Below are positions 1 through 5,398 of a DNA stretch of 5,708 nt, in pieces. The stretch covers positions 1 through 5,708 of the forward strand of contig JAUWFF010000106.1 in assembly GCA_030607105.1 (NCBI GenBank), read 5' to 3'. Numbering within the stretch: the first letter of the stretch is position 1; each line of letters begins with the position of its first letter. Origin of the DNA: Filomicrobium sp. (GTDB lineage: Bacteria > Pseudomonadota > Alphaproteobacteria > Rhizobiales > Hyphomicrobiaceae). The position numbers and the translations under genes were made by a program. Below the pieces are notes generated by a model. It was not told the origin of the DNA and searched no databases. It saw only the letters and a program-made list of their open reading frames with translations.

Positions 1-1188
1 GTCAACATCGGCCAGCCGATCAGCCACCGACTGGATCACATGCTGTCAGGTGTGAGGGCGCAGATTGCCCTCAAGGTCTTCGGCGAGGATCTCGACAGGC
101 TGCGAACGATTGCCGTCGACATGCGGGCCCGGCTTGCAAACGTGCCGGGGCTCGTCGACCTGCAGGTTGAAAAACAAGTTCTGATCCCGCAGCTCCAAAT
201 CGTCCCGGACTACGAGCGCGCGGCACTTTATGGTGTTACACCGCCGGCACTGACGACGACACTCGCGGACCTGACAAACGGCAGGACGGTGTCGCAGATC
301 GTCGAGGGCAATCGACGTTTCGATGTTGTAACGCGCTTGTCCGATGTCGACCGTTCGACCACTGGTCTCGGCACGGCCCTTGTTTCGACGCCGTCGGGCT
401 ATGTGCCCTTGAACCGACTTGCTTCGATCAAGGAAACGGAGGGACCAAACCAGATCCTTCGGGAAAACCAGCAGCGCCGAATCGTTGTCTCTGCGAACGA
501 GGACGGCAAGCGCGACATGGCCGCCATCGTTGCCGATATACGCGGGTTGATCGAGTCGACCGAAATGCCGGCGGGCTACGTTGTACGCCTTGAGGGGCAG
601 TTCCTGGCTCAAGAAGAAGCAACCCGCACGATCGGGCTGTTGTCGCTCATTTCTCTGGCGATGATCTTTCTTGTCCTTTATAGCCGCTATCATTCGCCGA
701 TGCTGGCGGCGATCGTTCTGACCAACATTCCGCTCGGGATCATCGGCAGCGTTGCCGCGCTCTGGCTGGCCGGTCTGCCGTTCTCGGTTGCTAGCCTGAT
801 TGGCTTCATCACGCTTGCCGGCATCTCCGCGCGCAACGGCATCTTGAAGATCAGCCATTACATCAATTTGGCGCTCTATGAGGGCGAGACGTTTGGCGAA
901 CGACTTGTCATCCGCGGCACTCTGGAGCGGCTGACGCCGGTGCTGATGACAGCATTGTCGGCGGGGCTGGCTTTGGTGCCGCTGATGATCGCGGCTGATG
1001 AGCCAGGCCGCGAAATTCTGCATCCGCTGGCGGTAACGATCTTCGGCGGACTCATCTCGGCGACCTTGATCGATGCGGTCCTGACGCCACTGCTTTTCTT
1101 GAAATTTGGCCGGAAACCCTTGGAGCGGATCATGGAAGAACGCGATGCCAAGCCGCTCGTCGAGACCGCCCCAGCAGAAGCATTCTAA
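1..1188 (+). CDS. Heavy-metal RND efflux pump, CusA/CzcA family (C-terminal part, 5' end outside window)
   Basis: Inner-membrane proton-driven pump of the heavy-metal RND family, which exports cations such as Cu/Ag or Co/Zn/Cd through a tripartite complex with a periplasmic adaptor and an outer-membrane channel. The frame is open from base 1, and the ATG at 40 is internal, since the upstream residues VNIGQPISHRLDHMLSG fit the family. The visible 395 residues are roughly the last third of a protein usually just over 1,000 long. They cover the second periplasmic loop (QIALKVFGEDL; the RLASIKETEGPNQILREN stretch) and the last five membrane helices, at about 211-230, 233-258, 260-283, 311-331 and 341-370 of the visible part. 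The family-typical ISARNGIL lies in the third of these. The substrate cannot be told because the central helix with the proton-relay acids and the metal-site residues lie upstream. The next gene starts 29 bases later, so the two probably share a transcript. Confidence 0.95.
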   Translation, partial: VNIGQPISHRLDHMLSGVRAQIALKVFGEDLDRLRTIAVDMRARLANVPGLVDLQVEKQVLIPQLQIVPDYERAALYGVTPPALTTTLADLTNGRTVSQIVEGNRRFDVVTRLSDVDRSTTGLGTALVSTPSGYVPLNRLASIKETEGPNQILRENQQRRIVVSANEDGKRDMAAIVADIRGLIESTEMPAGYVVRLEGQFLAQEEATRTIGLLSLISLAMIFLVLYSRYHSPMLAAIVLTNIPLGIIGSVAALWLAGLPFSVASLIGFITLAGISARNGILKISHYINLALYEGETFGERLVIRGTLERLTPVLMTALSAGLALVPLMIAADEPGREILHPLAVTIFGGLISATLIDAVLTPLLFLKFGRKPLERIMEERDAKPLVETAPAEAF

Positions 1189-1217
1189 CGTCCAACCTCA
1201 AGATCGGAGATCAGTTC

Positions 1218-1616
1218 ATGAAACCCAATCCTATCATCCTCGCGCTGGCGTCGGCAGTTCTCGCATTTGGTGCCGCTTCGGTCATGGCGCGCGATGATCA
1301 AGGGCACGACGGGCATGGTGCCCGGCACGGCGGCCAGTTTGTTGAACTCGAAGACCACCATGGCGTGGAGATGGTGGTCGATGGCGCGCGTCTGGTGTTT
1401 CATCTCACAGAAGGCGACAATTCGTTGGACCTTGCCGGAAGTTCATTCAAGGTGATCATTCAAAGCGATGCCGGAACAAAGATGCTGCCTTTGACGATCG
1501 ACGGTGGTGCGCTGGTTGCCAAACTGGATGCCGCACCGCCTGCAGGTGCCAAAATCGCGATCAGCGGCAAAGACGCCGGCGGCCATGCGATCCAGGCCCG
1601 GTTTGTGAAGAAGTAA
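1218..1616 (+). CDS. Small exported His-rich protein, putative periplasmic metal-binding partner of the RND pump
   Basis: 132 residues. An N-terminal signal peptide (K2, hydrophobic 6-21) probably ends at VMA24. The mature N-terminus is rich in His and Asp (H30, H33, H37, H47, H48) in the pattern DDQGHDGHGARHGG, a likely metal-binding tail. The remaining ~85 residues are mostly predicted beta strands, starting GGQFVELEDHHGVEMVV. This resembles small domains found on or beside CusB/CzcB-type adaptor proteins, which is a family-level impression rather than a proven match. GGAG lies 8 bases before the ATG, a good ribosome-binding site. The gene directly follows the pump gene, so a role as a periplasmic metal chaperone or sensor for efflux is the natural inference. 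No cysteine is present, and methionines are few, so His-coordinated ions (Cu(II), Zn, Co, Ni) fit better than a Met-rich Cu(I)/Ag(I) site. Confidence 0.87.
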   Translation: MKPNPIILALASAVLAFGAASVMARDDQGHDGHGARHGGQFVELEDHHGVEMVVDGARLVFHLTEGDNSLDLAGSSFKVIIQSDAGTKMLPLTIDGGALVAKLDAAPPAGAKIAISGKDAGGHAIQARFVKK

Positions 1617-1630
1617 GCCGGTCTGCCGGC
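1617..1630 (+). repeat. Short GC hairpin directly after the His-rich gene
   Basis: GCCGG-TCTG-CCGGC, a perfect 5-base-pair stem with a 4-base loop, begins on the base after the TAA stop. No T-run follows. It could stabilise the 3' end of the efflux transcript or pause polymerase, but it may also be chance in GC-rich DNA. Confidence 0.4.
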
Positions 1631-1673
1631 TGGCGGCGAAACAGTCCGTTCCTGGACGCGAAATCAGCATGCC

Positions 1674-1703
1674 GGGCCGACGAGACCAAGGTCTGGTCGG
1701 CCC
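1674..1703 (+). terminator. Strong GC-rich hairpin, possible terminator of the efflux operon
   Basis: GGGCCGAC (1674-1681) pairs perfectly with GTCGGCCC (1696-1703). After one G-G mismatch a further 4-5 pairs (AGAC/GTCT and C/G) close a very small loop. It sits 57 bases after the His-rich gene and 130 bases before the next start codon, where a terminator would be expected. There is no T-tract on either side on either strand, so it is not a canonical rho-independent terminator. It could be an RNA-stability element or a protein-binding palindrome. Confidence 0.5.
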
Positions 1704-1816
1704 ACTCGTCACGCCGCTAATCTCATTGGGATTGTCAACGAATTGACCAAAGCGAGGTTTCCTCTTCCGAGCGGCAGCTGTCGGTACTACGCTAAGGTCA
1801 CCGTTGGGACTAAAGC

Positions 1817-1824
1817 GAAGGAAG
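1817..1824 (+). promoter_or_regulatory. Ribosome-binding site that fixes the start at 1833
   Basis: GAAGGAAG ends 8 bases before the ATG at 1833. The same frame is open back to a TTG at 1743, but the extra 30 residues have no signal-peptide character and lie upstream of this site. The next ATG (1845) is 20 bases away, too far. The 1833 start is therefore preferred. Confidence 0.7.
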
Positions 1825-1832
1825 ATCTCACA

Positions 1833-2141
1833 ATGCCTTACTGCATGAAATCGACGGCACTAGTTGCTGCGGCTTTGATGGCAACAACCTGTACTCCCTG
1901 GATTTTTAACGGTTTTTACCAAGGTGCCGCCATCGCTGCCGACGAGGCAGAACAGCCGGGTGGGATCATAGCCGCACAAATTCGCAGCCAGGGGTTTACC
2001 TGCAAAGACCCCGTCAAGGCCAAGGCTGATCACAAACTGTCAAAACCCAACGAAGCCGTCTGGCTGTTACAGTGCAAGTCGGAAAAGTACCGTGTGCGCC
2101 TGATACCAGACATGGCCGCCAAAGTTGAGCGGATCGAATAG
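1833..2141 (+). CDS. Small secreted protein of unknown function with two cysteines
   Basis: 102 residues from the preferred ATG. A signal peptide spans about 1-35: K6, a hydrophobic core through ALVAAALMATTC, and a plausible cleavage after AIA35. The mature part is about 65 residues, polar, with exactly two cysteines (C57 in QGFTCKDP and C81 in WLLQCKSE), suggesting one disulfide in the periplasm or outside the cell. The C-terminus (YRVRLIPDMAAKVERIE) alternates like a closing beta strand. I recognise the overall style from rhizobial genomes as a small uncharacterised exported protein, but know no function and assign none. It is separated by 216 bases and hairpins from the efflux genes, so it is probably its own unit. 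C20 lies in the signal region, but the context is not a convincing lipobox. Confidence 0.82.
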   Translation: MPYCMKSTALVAAALMATTCTPWIFNGFYQGAAIAADEAEQPGGIIAAQIRSQGFTCKDPVKAKADHKLSKPNEAVWLLQCKSEKYRVRLIPDMAAKVERIE

Positions 2142-2268
2142 CGTTCGTTTCGATTTTGAGCGGCTCCGAGCGGATTTGACCCCGTAGAGGAGGAGTTTGT
2201 TACTTGGGTTTCTTTGCCGGAAAAGGCAATTCGCATGCTGCAGGCGCCCTGGTCAGGGGGCATAGATC

Positions 2269-2916
2269 ATGAGCTTGCCATTCCCTCAGTACACTAGCGG
2301 TGAACGCTCTGCCGATTTCTGTGTCCATGTCTTAGGCGTTGCCGGAAGCGCTGTTGCAGTCGCGGTTATGCTTGCGATGGCCATTGGTACGCTGCCAACG
2401 AGTTCGGCTGTGAGCTTAGCAGTTTACAGCATCGGAGTTGTGGCGGTGTTTGTCTGCTCCGCGGCTTACAACATGGTCAGCAATCACGGCATCAAAGATA
2501 TCCTGAGGCGCGCCGATCACGCTGCGATCTACGTCAAGATCGCTGCGACCTACACTCCGTTCGCTGCTGTAAAAATAGGCGGTTGGGCCGGAGGCAGCCT
2601 ACTCACACTGGTATGGTCCGTTGCTGCGTTCGGCCTGATACTCAAACTCCTTTTCCCAGAACGACTGATGAAGACGTCTTACGTGCTCTACCTCGCGCAG
2701 GGCTGGGCGGCACTGCTGGTCTTGAGCCCGCTCATCGCATCCGTCTCCTCGCTCACGCTCACGATGCTTTCCATCGGCGGAATTCTCTATACGACCGGTG
2801 TCGTGTTTCATCTTTGGCAGAGCCTCAAGTACCACAATGCGATCTGGCATGGTTTCGTTGTGTGCGGTTCCGCCTGTCACTACGTCGCCGTGATGGATGC
2901 CGTTGTCCTTGTGTGA
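2269..2916 (+). CDS. Hemolysin III / PAQR (TrhA/YqfA-like) family membrane protein
   Basis: 215 residues, the usual family length, with about seven hydrophobic helices. Members are integral membrane proteins related to animal adiponectin/progestin receptors. Bacterial relatives are linked to membrane homeostasis, and the hemolysin name is historical. Family motifs in order are SAAYN (64-68), LRRADHAAIY (79-88), ATYTPF (93-98), the GGILYTTGVVFHLW stretch (170-183), NAIWHGF (190-196) and ACHY (202-205). The usual family has His where N68 and N190 stand, so only H194 of the three expected zinc-ligand positions is His. I recall this N-variant as common in alphaproteobacteria, so it is more likely a subfamily trait than damage. 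The start is firm: an in-frame TAG lies at 2263-2265 and AGGGGG ends 8 bases before the ATG. A degenerate second copy lies at 4373-4558 on the opposite strand. Confidence 0.92.
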   Translation: MSLPFPQYTSGERSADFCVHVLGVAGSAVAVAVMLAMAIGTLPTSSAVSLAVYSIGVVAVFVCSAAYNMVSNHGIKDILRRADHAAIYVKIAATYTPFAAVKIGGWAGGSLLTLVWSVAAFGLILKLLFPERLMKTSYVLYLAQGWAALLVLSPLIASVSSLTLTMLSIGGILYTTGVVFHLWQSLKYHNAIWHGFVVCGSACHYVAVMDAVVLV

Positions 2917-2976
2917 AGCTGTATCGAAATCGGGGCCCCAGAACCTTCCAACGGCAAAGATTCGGATGCATCAATT

Positions 2977-3201
2977 TCAAGTGGGCCGCTTGCGAAATGT
3001 GAACCCATCTTCAGCCGGCTCCGGCAGACTTGCGAATGACTGCCCAACGCCAAGATCGCAATTGGATTTCTCGGCCAACTCGTCCATGACTATTCCCGCG
3101 TCCCTGTTCCCGGACAGAGCATCAGCAACGTCAGTAGGAACGAACAAGGTGGTACGTGCCGGAAGCGCCATTAGTAAGTTTTCTAATTCTGCTTGGGTCA
3201 T
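2977..3201 (-). CDS. Small conserved-looking protein of unknown function (74 residues)
   Basis: I do not recognise this family. The case for a real gene is that it has a good ribosome-binding site (GGAG at 3211-3208, 6 bases before the ATG). It also has balanced, protein-like composition with an acidic, soluble character, and no real gene on the other strand. It opens with an amphipathic stretch (MTQAELENLLMALP), continues with RTTLFVPTDVADAL and VMDELAEKSNCDLG, and ends in a basic FRKRPT. There is one cysteine and no signal peptide or membrane segment, so it is probably cytoplasmic. It converges with the hemolysin III gene (60 bases between stops) and diverges from the 28-residue membrane protein at 3286 (84 bases between starts). 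A shared regulatory region is possible but no clear promoter was seen. Confidence 0.6.
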   Translation of the reverse strand: MTQAELENLLMALPARTTLFVPTDVADALSGNRDAGIVMDELAEKSNCDLGVGQSFASLPEPAEDGFTFRKRPT

Positions 3202-3285
3202 TGATCGCTCCGTGCAGACTTGGAACGGATGAGATTAGTCGAGCTTGGCGGCTGTCTGCGTACATTGATACGAAGGAAACAAAGA

Positions 3286-3372
3286 ATGCGGAAGAGGCAC
3301 TACATATTATCTGCGATCGGTATTGCACTCTTTCTTCTGGCTTTGCTGAACTGGATGTATGAGTGGAGTTGA
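3286..3372 (+). CDS. 28-residue single-pass membrane protein
   Basis: A short open frame of 28 codons plus TGA. The N-terminus is basic (MRKRHY), followed by one uninterrupted hydrophobic helix at about 7-22 (ILSAIGIALFLLALLN), then an aromatic/acidic end WMYEWS. This is the classic layout of a bacterial small membrane protein with N-in, C-out topology by the positive-inside rule. AAGGAAA (3273-3279) sits 6 bases before the ATG, an excellent ribosome-binding site, which makes chance unlikely for so short a frame. Two inverted repeats begin 4 bases after the stop and may end or stabilise the message. I recognise no named family. Such proteins often modulate a larger membrane complex or respond to stress, but nothing here identifies a partner. 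Confidence 0.6.
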   Translation: MRKRHYILSAIGIALFLLALLNWMYEWS

Positions 3373-3376
3373 GCAG

Positions 3377-3427
3377 CCCGCTTTGCCCCGCCTGGCTCGG
3401 AGTGTATGCGAAGGCGTGCAAAGCGGG
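3377..3427. repeat. Long imperfect hairpin (inverted repeat) after the small membrane protein
   Basis: CCCGCTTTGC (3377-3386) and GCAAAGCGGG (3418-3427) are exact reverse complements. Inside, CGCCT (3389-3393) pairs with AGGCG (3412-3416), and a further TCG/CGA pairing is possible in the loop. That makes a stem of about 15 pairs with a small internal asymmetry. It could form on either strand and has no T-tract, so it is either a non-canonical terminator or an intergenic palindromic repeat. Rhizobial genomes carry mosaic elements of about 100 bases built from two palindromes (RIME), and this pair is a candidate of that kind. I cannot confirm it from the sequence. Confidence 0.6.
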
Positions 3428-3428
3428 G

Positions 3429-3449
3429 TTCTGAGAGAACCTCTCAGAA
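3429..3449. repeat. Perfect 9-base-pair hairpin with a 3-base loop
   Basis: TTCTGAGAG (3429-3437) and CTCTCAGAA (3441-3449) are exact reverse complements around AAC. It starts one base after the larger inverted repeat ends, so the two form a tandem structure of about 73 bases. There is no T-run downstream on either strand. It may be the second palindrome of an intergenic repeat element, or part of a compact 3' RNA structure for the small gene upstream. Confidence 0.6.
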
Positions 3450-3520
3450 GAGTTCGACAACTAAACTCCAGAACCTGCGGAAGACTTAAAGGTCCGAACT
3501 GAACAGCCTGCGCTCAGTGA

Positions 3521-3543
3521 CCGGCCGTCCCCGCGGCGGCCGG
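3521..3543. repeat. GC-only 7-base-pair inverted repeat
   Basis: CCGGCCG (3521-3527) and CGGCCGG (3537-3543) are exact reverse complements with a 9-base loop containing CCGCGG. It lies in the gene-free stretch 3373-3654, about 110 bases beyond the stop of the minus-strand dipeptidase gene. It could contribute to that gene's transcription end, but with no T-tract and in GC-rich DNA the meaning is uncertain. Nothing else recognisable was seen between 3450 and 3654. Confidence 0.35.
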
Positions 3544-3654
3544 ATGAATCTGCCGTCTAGTCTTGCGTGCTTTTTTGGGCGAACCGAAAAGCCCTTGGAG
3601 GAGCGCTCTTTCCTGGAGGCCCTCAGTCCAATCGCGGCTACTCTAGATCGACCG

Positions 3655-4329
3655 CTATCTTATCGGGAAGTCGAAATAGGTATCCGGGTAGGGCTCATTT
3701 TGCAGCGTGAAGTGCCACCACTCATAAGGGTAGGGCTGGAAGCCATGGAGCTTCATGAGGCTTGCGAGCAGAAGCCGGTTGGCACGCGCCTCGACGGGCT
3801 GTTCAGGGTCGTCCGGCCACGATCGCTTGGAAAAGTAATCAAACCTCGTCCCCATATAGACCTCGATCCGAGCCGGTAGGGTGATCAAGGTTAAATCTAC
3901 GGTCGAGCCGCGCGTGTGGCTTGAGCGCTCGGCGATGTACCCTTTGGCAAACAGCTGGTCCTTGTTTAGACCTGGATAGAACTCTTCCTACATTCGAGTA
4001 TCGGCTGTGTCGCCCGCCCAGGCTACAAAGTCCGCAACCGCGCGCGCGGGGCGATAGCAGTCAAAGACCTTGAGACCAAAACCGAATGGCTTGAGATCAT
4101 TCTGCACGCGAGCCAGGGCTTCGGCGGCGGGCCGTGTCAACAGACAGCGCGCTGCCTCGTACCCCTTGATCGGCCTTCCGATGAAATTGTAGTAGCCGGC
4201 GTAGCGGGCTTCGACCAGCACATCGGGGACGAACTTGGTCACGTCCACAAAATCGCCGGGCACATCCTCAGCACGGCTGTGATCACCCGCCATCGCCACT
4301 ACCAGTATCAGGAGAACCATCAATCTCAT
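3655..4329 (-). pseudogene. ddpX: VanX/DdpX-type D-Ala-D-Ala dipeptidase interrupted by one in-frame amber codon
   Basis: The family (peptidase M15D) is zinc dipeptidases that hydrolyse D-Ala-D-Ala. In Gram-negatives they are thought to recycle or scavenge peptidoglycan dipeptide in the periplasm. The frame is continuous for 224 codons from the ATG at 4329, except for a TAG at 3990-3988 (codon 114). A signal peptide covers about 1-20 (MRLMVLLILVVAMAG, cleavage near SRA). All expected active-site residues are present: R93 in DCYRP, zinc ligands H138 and D145 in SSHTRGSTVD, catalytic E203 and zinc ligand H206 in EWWH. The end YFDFPIR is family-typical. Because H138, D145, E203 and H206 all lie after the stop, the 113-residue product would be inactive without readthrough. 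The segment LITLPARIEVYMGTRFDYF looks short compared with relatives that carry a longer loop there. No strong ribosome-binding site precedes 4329, and an earlier in-frame ATG at 4464 lies inside the hemolysin III remnant. The single stop suggests recent inactivation, recoding or a sequencing error. Confidence 0.87.
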
Positions 4330-4372
4330 GGGGTCAAGTACCGCCGAAGCGGCGTTATGGAGCTCTGTCATA

Positions 4373-4558
4373 TTGAGCAAAGCCAACTGCAACCGTTGCC
4401 GCAACGCAGCGGCAGCTGGAACCACATACGACGAAACCGTGCCAGATTGCATTATAGTCTTCAAGCGACCACGCCATGGCCGAGAGCTGATAATCGATAC
4501 GCGTCGTATGGAGCACGCCGCCGCAGCATAGCATTCGAAGCGAAACGCTGGAGATCGC
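4373..4558 (-). pseudogene. C-terminal remnant of a second hemolysin III family gene
   Basis: Translation of the minus strand gives GGVLHTT, then YNAIWHGFVVCGSSC, matching GGILYTT and HNAIWHGFVVCGSAC of the intact protein at 2269-2916. The preceding AISSVSLRML also lines up with ASVSSLTLTML. Between the two blocks the remnant carries 3 extra codons. From AAT GCA to TCC, 12 codons match with only five third-position changes. Directly after, family His and Tyr (CHY) become Arg and Cys (CRC). The first five helices are absent; the SDR gene occupies the space upstream. The reading frame runs on for six codons past the match to a TGA at 4355-4357. It lies about 45 bases upstream of the dipeptidase start, in the same direction. 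Similarity upstream of about 4558 is too weak to call. Confidence 0.8.
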
Positions 4559-4620
4559 GGTTCCAGCTATCGCTGTGTGGAAGCCCGAGAGGCGGTTGCA
4601 TCGACATGACAGTTCAAACG

Positions 4621-4637
4621 GCCGGAGAGTAACCGGC
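4621..4637 (-). terminator. Weak hairpin after the SDR gene
   Basis: On the minus strand GCCGG-TTACTCT-CCGGC forms a 5-base-pair stem with a 7-base loop, 9 to 25 bases after the SDR stop codon, followed by CGTTTGAA. The position suits a terminator, but the stem is short and the T-run is only three bases, so this is a weak call. Confidence 0.35.
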
Positions 4638-4645
4638 AAGGGCTA

Positions 4646-5398
4646 TTAGAGATTGCAGCGGCCGCCATCGATAGTAATTTCTTCACCGAGCATGAAGCTC
4701 GACGCATCCGATGCCAGAAAAACTGCGGCACCGGCTATCTCTTCAGGCTTGCCAAACCGACCCAGCGGGACCGCAGATCTAATATCCGCAGTCATGTTGT
4801 CCAGGTCCTCTTTGCCGAGGCCAGTTTTTCCCAGTATTGCTGTCTCGATAGGCCCCGGCGCGATCGTGTTCACGCGAACCCCTTGGTCAGCCAGTTCTGC
4901 CGCCAGCGTGCGGGCGAGCGATCGCAGCGCGGCTTTGGTCGCCGAGTAGATCGCCATTCCCGGCACACCCATCCGGTCCAAGTTCGATGTCGTGAAGAAG
5001 ACACTCGCACCACGGTTAAAGAGCGGTAGCAAAGCCTGAACCATTAACAGTGGCCCAGTGACGTTTGTGGCCATCTGCTGCGCCAGCGCGTGTGCATCGA
5101 TCTGTCCAAGAGGGGAAAGCCGGCAGACGCCGGCGTTAGCGAACAAGACGTCCAACGATCCAAAGCGGTCCTCAACTGCTTGCGCGATGCGCGCTGGCGT
5201 ATCAGCGTCCTGTGAAGCGGCGGTCACGCCAAATGCTTTGGGACCGAGACCCGCAACCGCTGCCTTCACCCTTTCCCCATTCTGCCCCGTGATGATCACT
5301 TCGGCTCCTTCGTCGACGATAGCCTTGGCAGAAGCATAACCGATACCGGTCGTTGCTCCGGTAATCAGGGCTTTCTTGTTTTGAAGTACTAGGGTCAT
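4646..5398 (-). CDS. Classical short-chain dehydrogenase/reductase (SDR)
   Basis: 250 residues, the typical length of a classical SDR, a cytoplasmic NAD(P)-dependent oxidoreductase. Motifs in order are the dinucleotide-binding TGATTGIG (13-20), NAG (88-90), a structural Asn in TNVTG (N112), and the catalytic triad S138, Y151 and K155 (YSATK). PGPIET (181-186) follows, with a C-terminal GEEITIDGG close. Every key residue is intact, so it should be active. After the second strand the sequence is ITGQN, lacking the Arg often seen in NADP-preferring members, so cofactor choice is unclear. The substrate cannot be read from sequence; relatives are often annotated as 3-oxoacyl-ACP reductase- or glucose dehydrogenase-like. 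The ribosome-binding site is weak (GTGAG, 8 bases before the ATG). No partner gene is visible. An inverted repeat 128-159 bases upstream of the start may be regulatory. Confidence 0.95.
   Translation of the reverse strand: MTLVLQNKKALITGATTGIGYASAKAIVDEGAEVIITGQNGERVKAAVAGLGPKAFGVTAASQDADTPARIAQAVEDRFGSLDVLFANAGVCRLSPLGQIDAHALAQQMATNVTGPLLMVQALLPLFNRGASVFFTTSNLDRMGVPGMAIYSATKAALRSLARTLAAELADQGVRVNTIAPGPIETAILGKTGLGKEDLDNMTADIRSAVPLGRFGKPEEIAGAAVFLASDASSFMLGEEITIDGGRCNL

Noticed and set aside
46..1023. 325-codon open frame on the minus strand opposite the RND pump gene
   Set aside because: It is the mirror of a clearly real, family-matching gene. Its translation is rich in Arg, Gln and His with no domain pattern, as expected for antisense of GC-rich coding DNA.
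1743..1832. TTG-started N-terminal extension of the two-cysteine secreted protein
   Set aside because: The good ribosome-binding site lies within this extension and the signal peptide begins after it, so translation from 1833 is far more likely.
2932..2939. GGGGCCCC palindrome between the converging genes
   Set aside because: A perfect 8-base palindrome with no loop and no T-tract; expected by chance in GC-rich DNA.
3586..3596. T6 run beside a GGGC/GCCC pair as a terminator for the dipeptidase gene
   Set aside because: The stem is only four pairs and the run is A6 rather than T6 in the direction of that gene's transcription, on the wrong side of the stem.
3517..3879. 120-codon plus-strand frame
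   Set aside because: It lies mostly antisense to the C-terminal half of the D-Ala-D-Ala dipeptidase, whose motifs are unmistakable. There is no ribosome-binding site and no recognisable protein pattern.
3988..4464. 158-codon dipeptidase start at the ATG at 4464
   Set aside because: The extra 45 residues are the hemolysin III remnant read in another frame. A signal peptide begins at the ATG at 4329, which is the sensible start.
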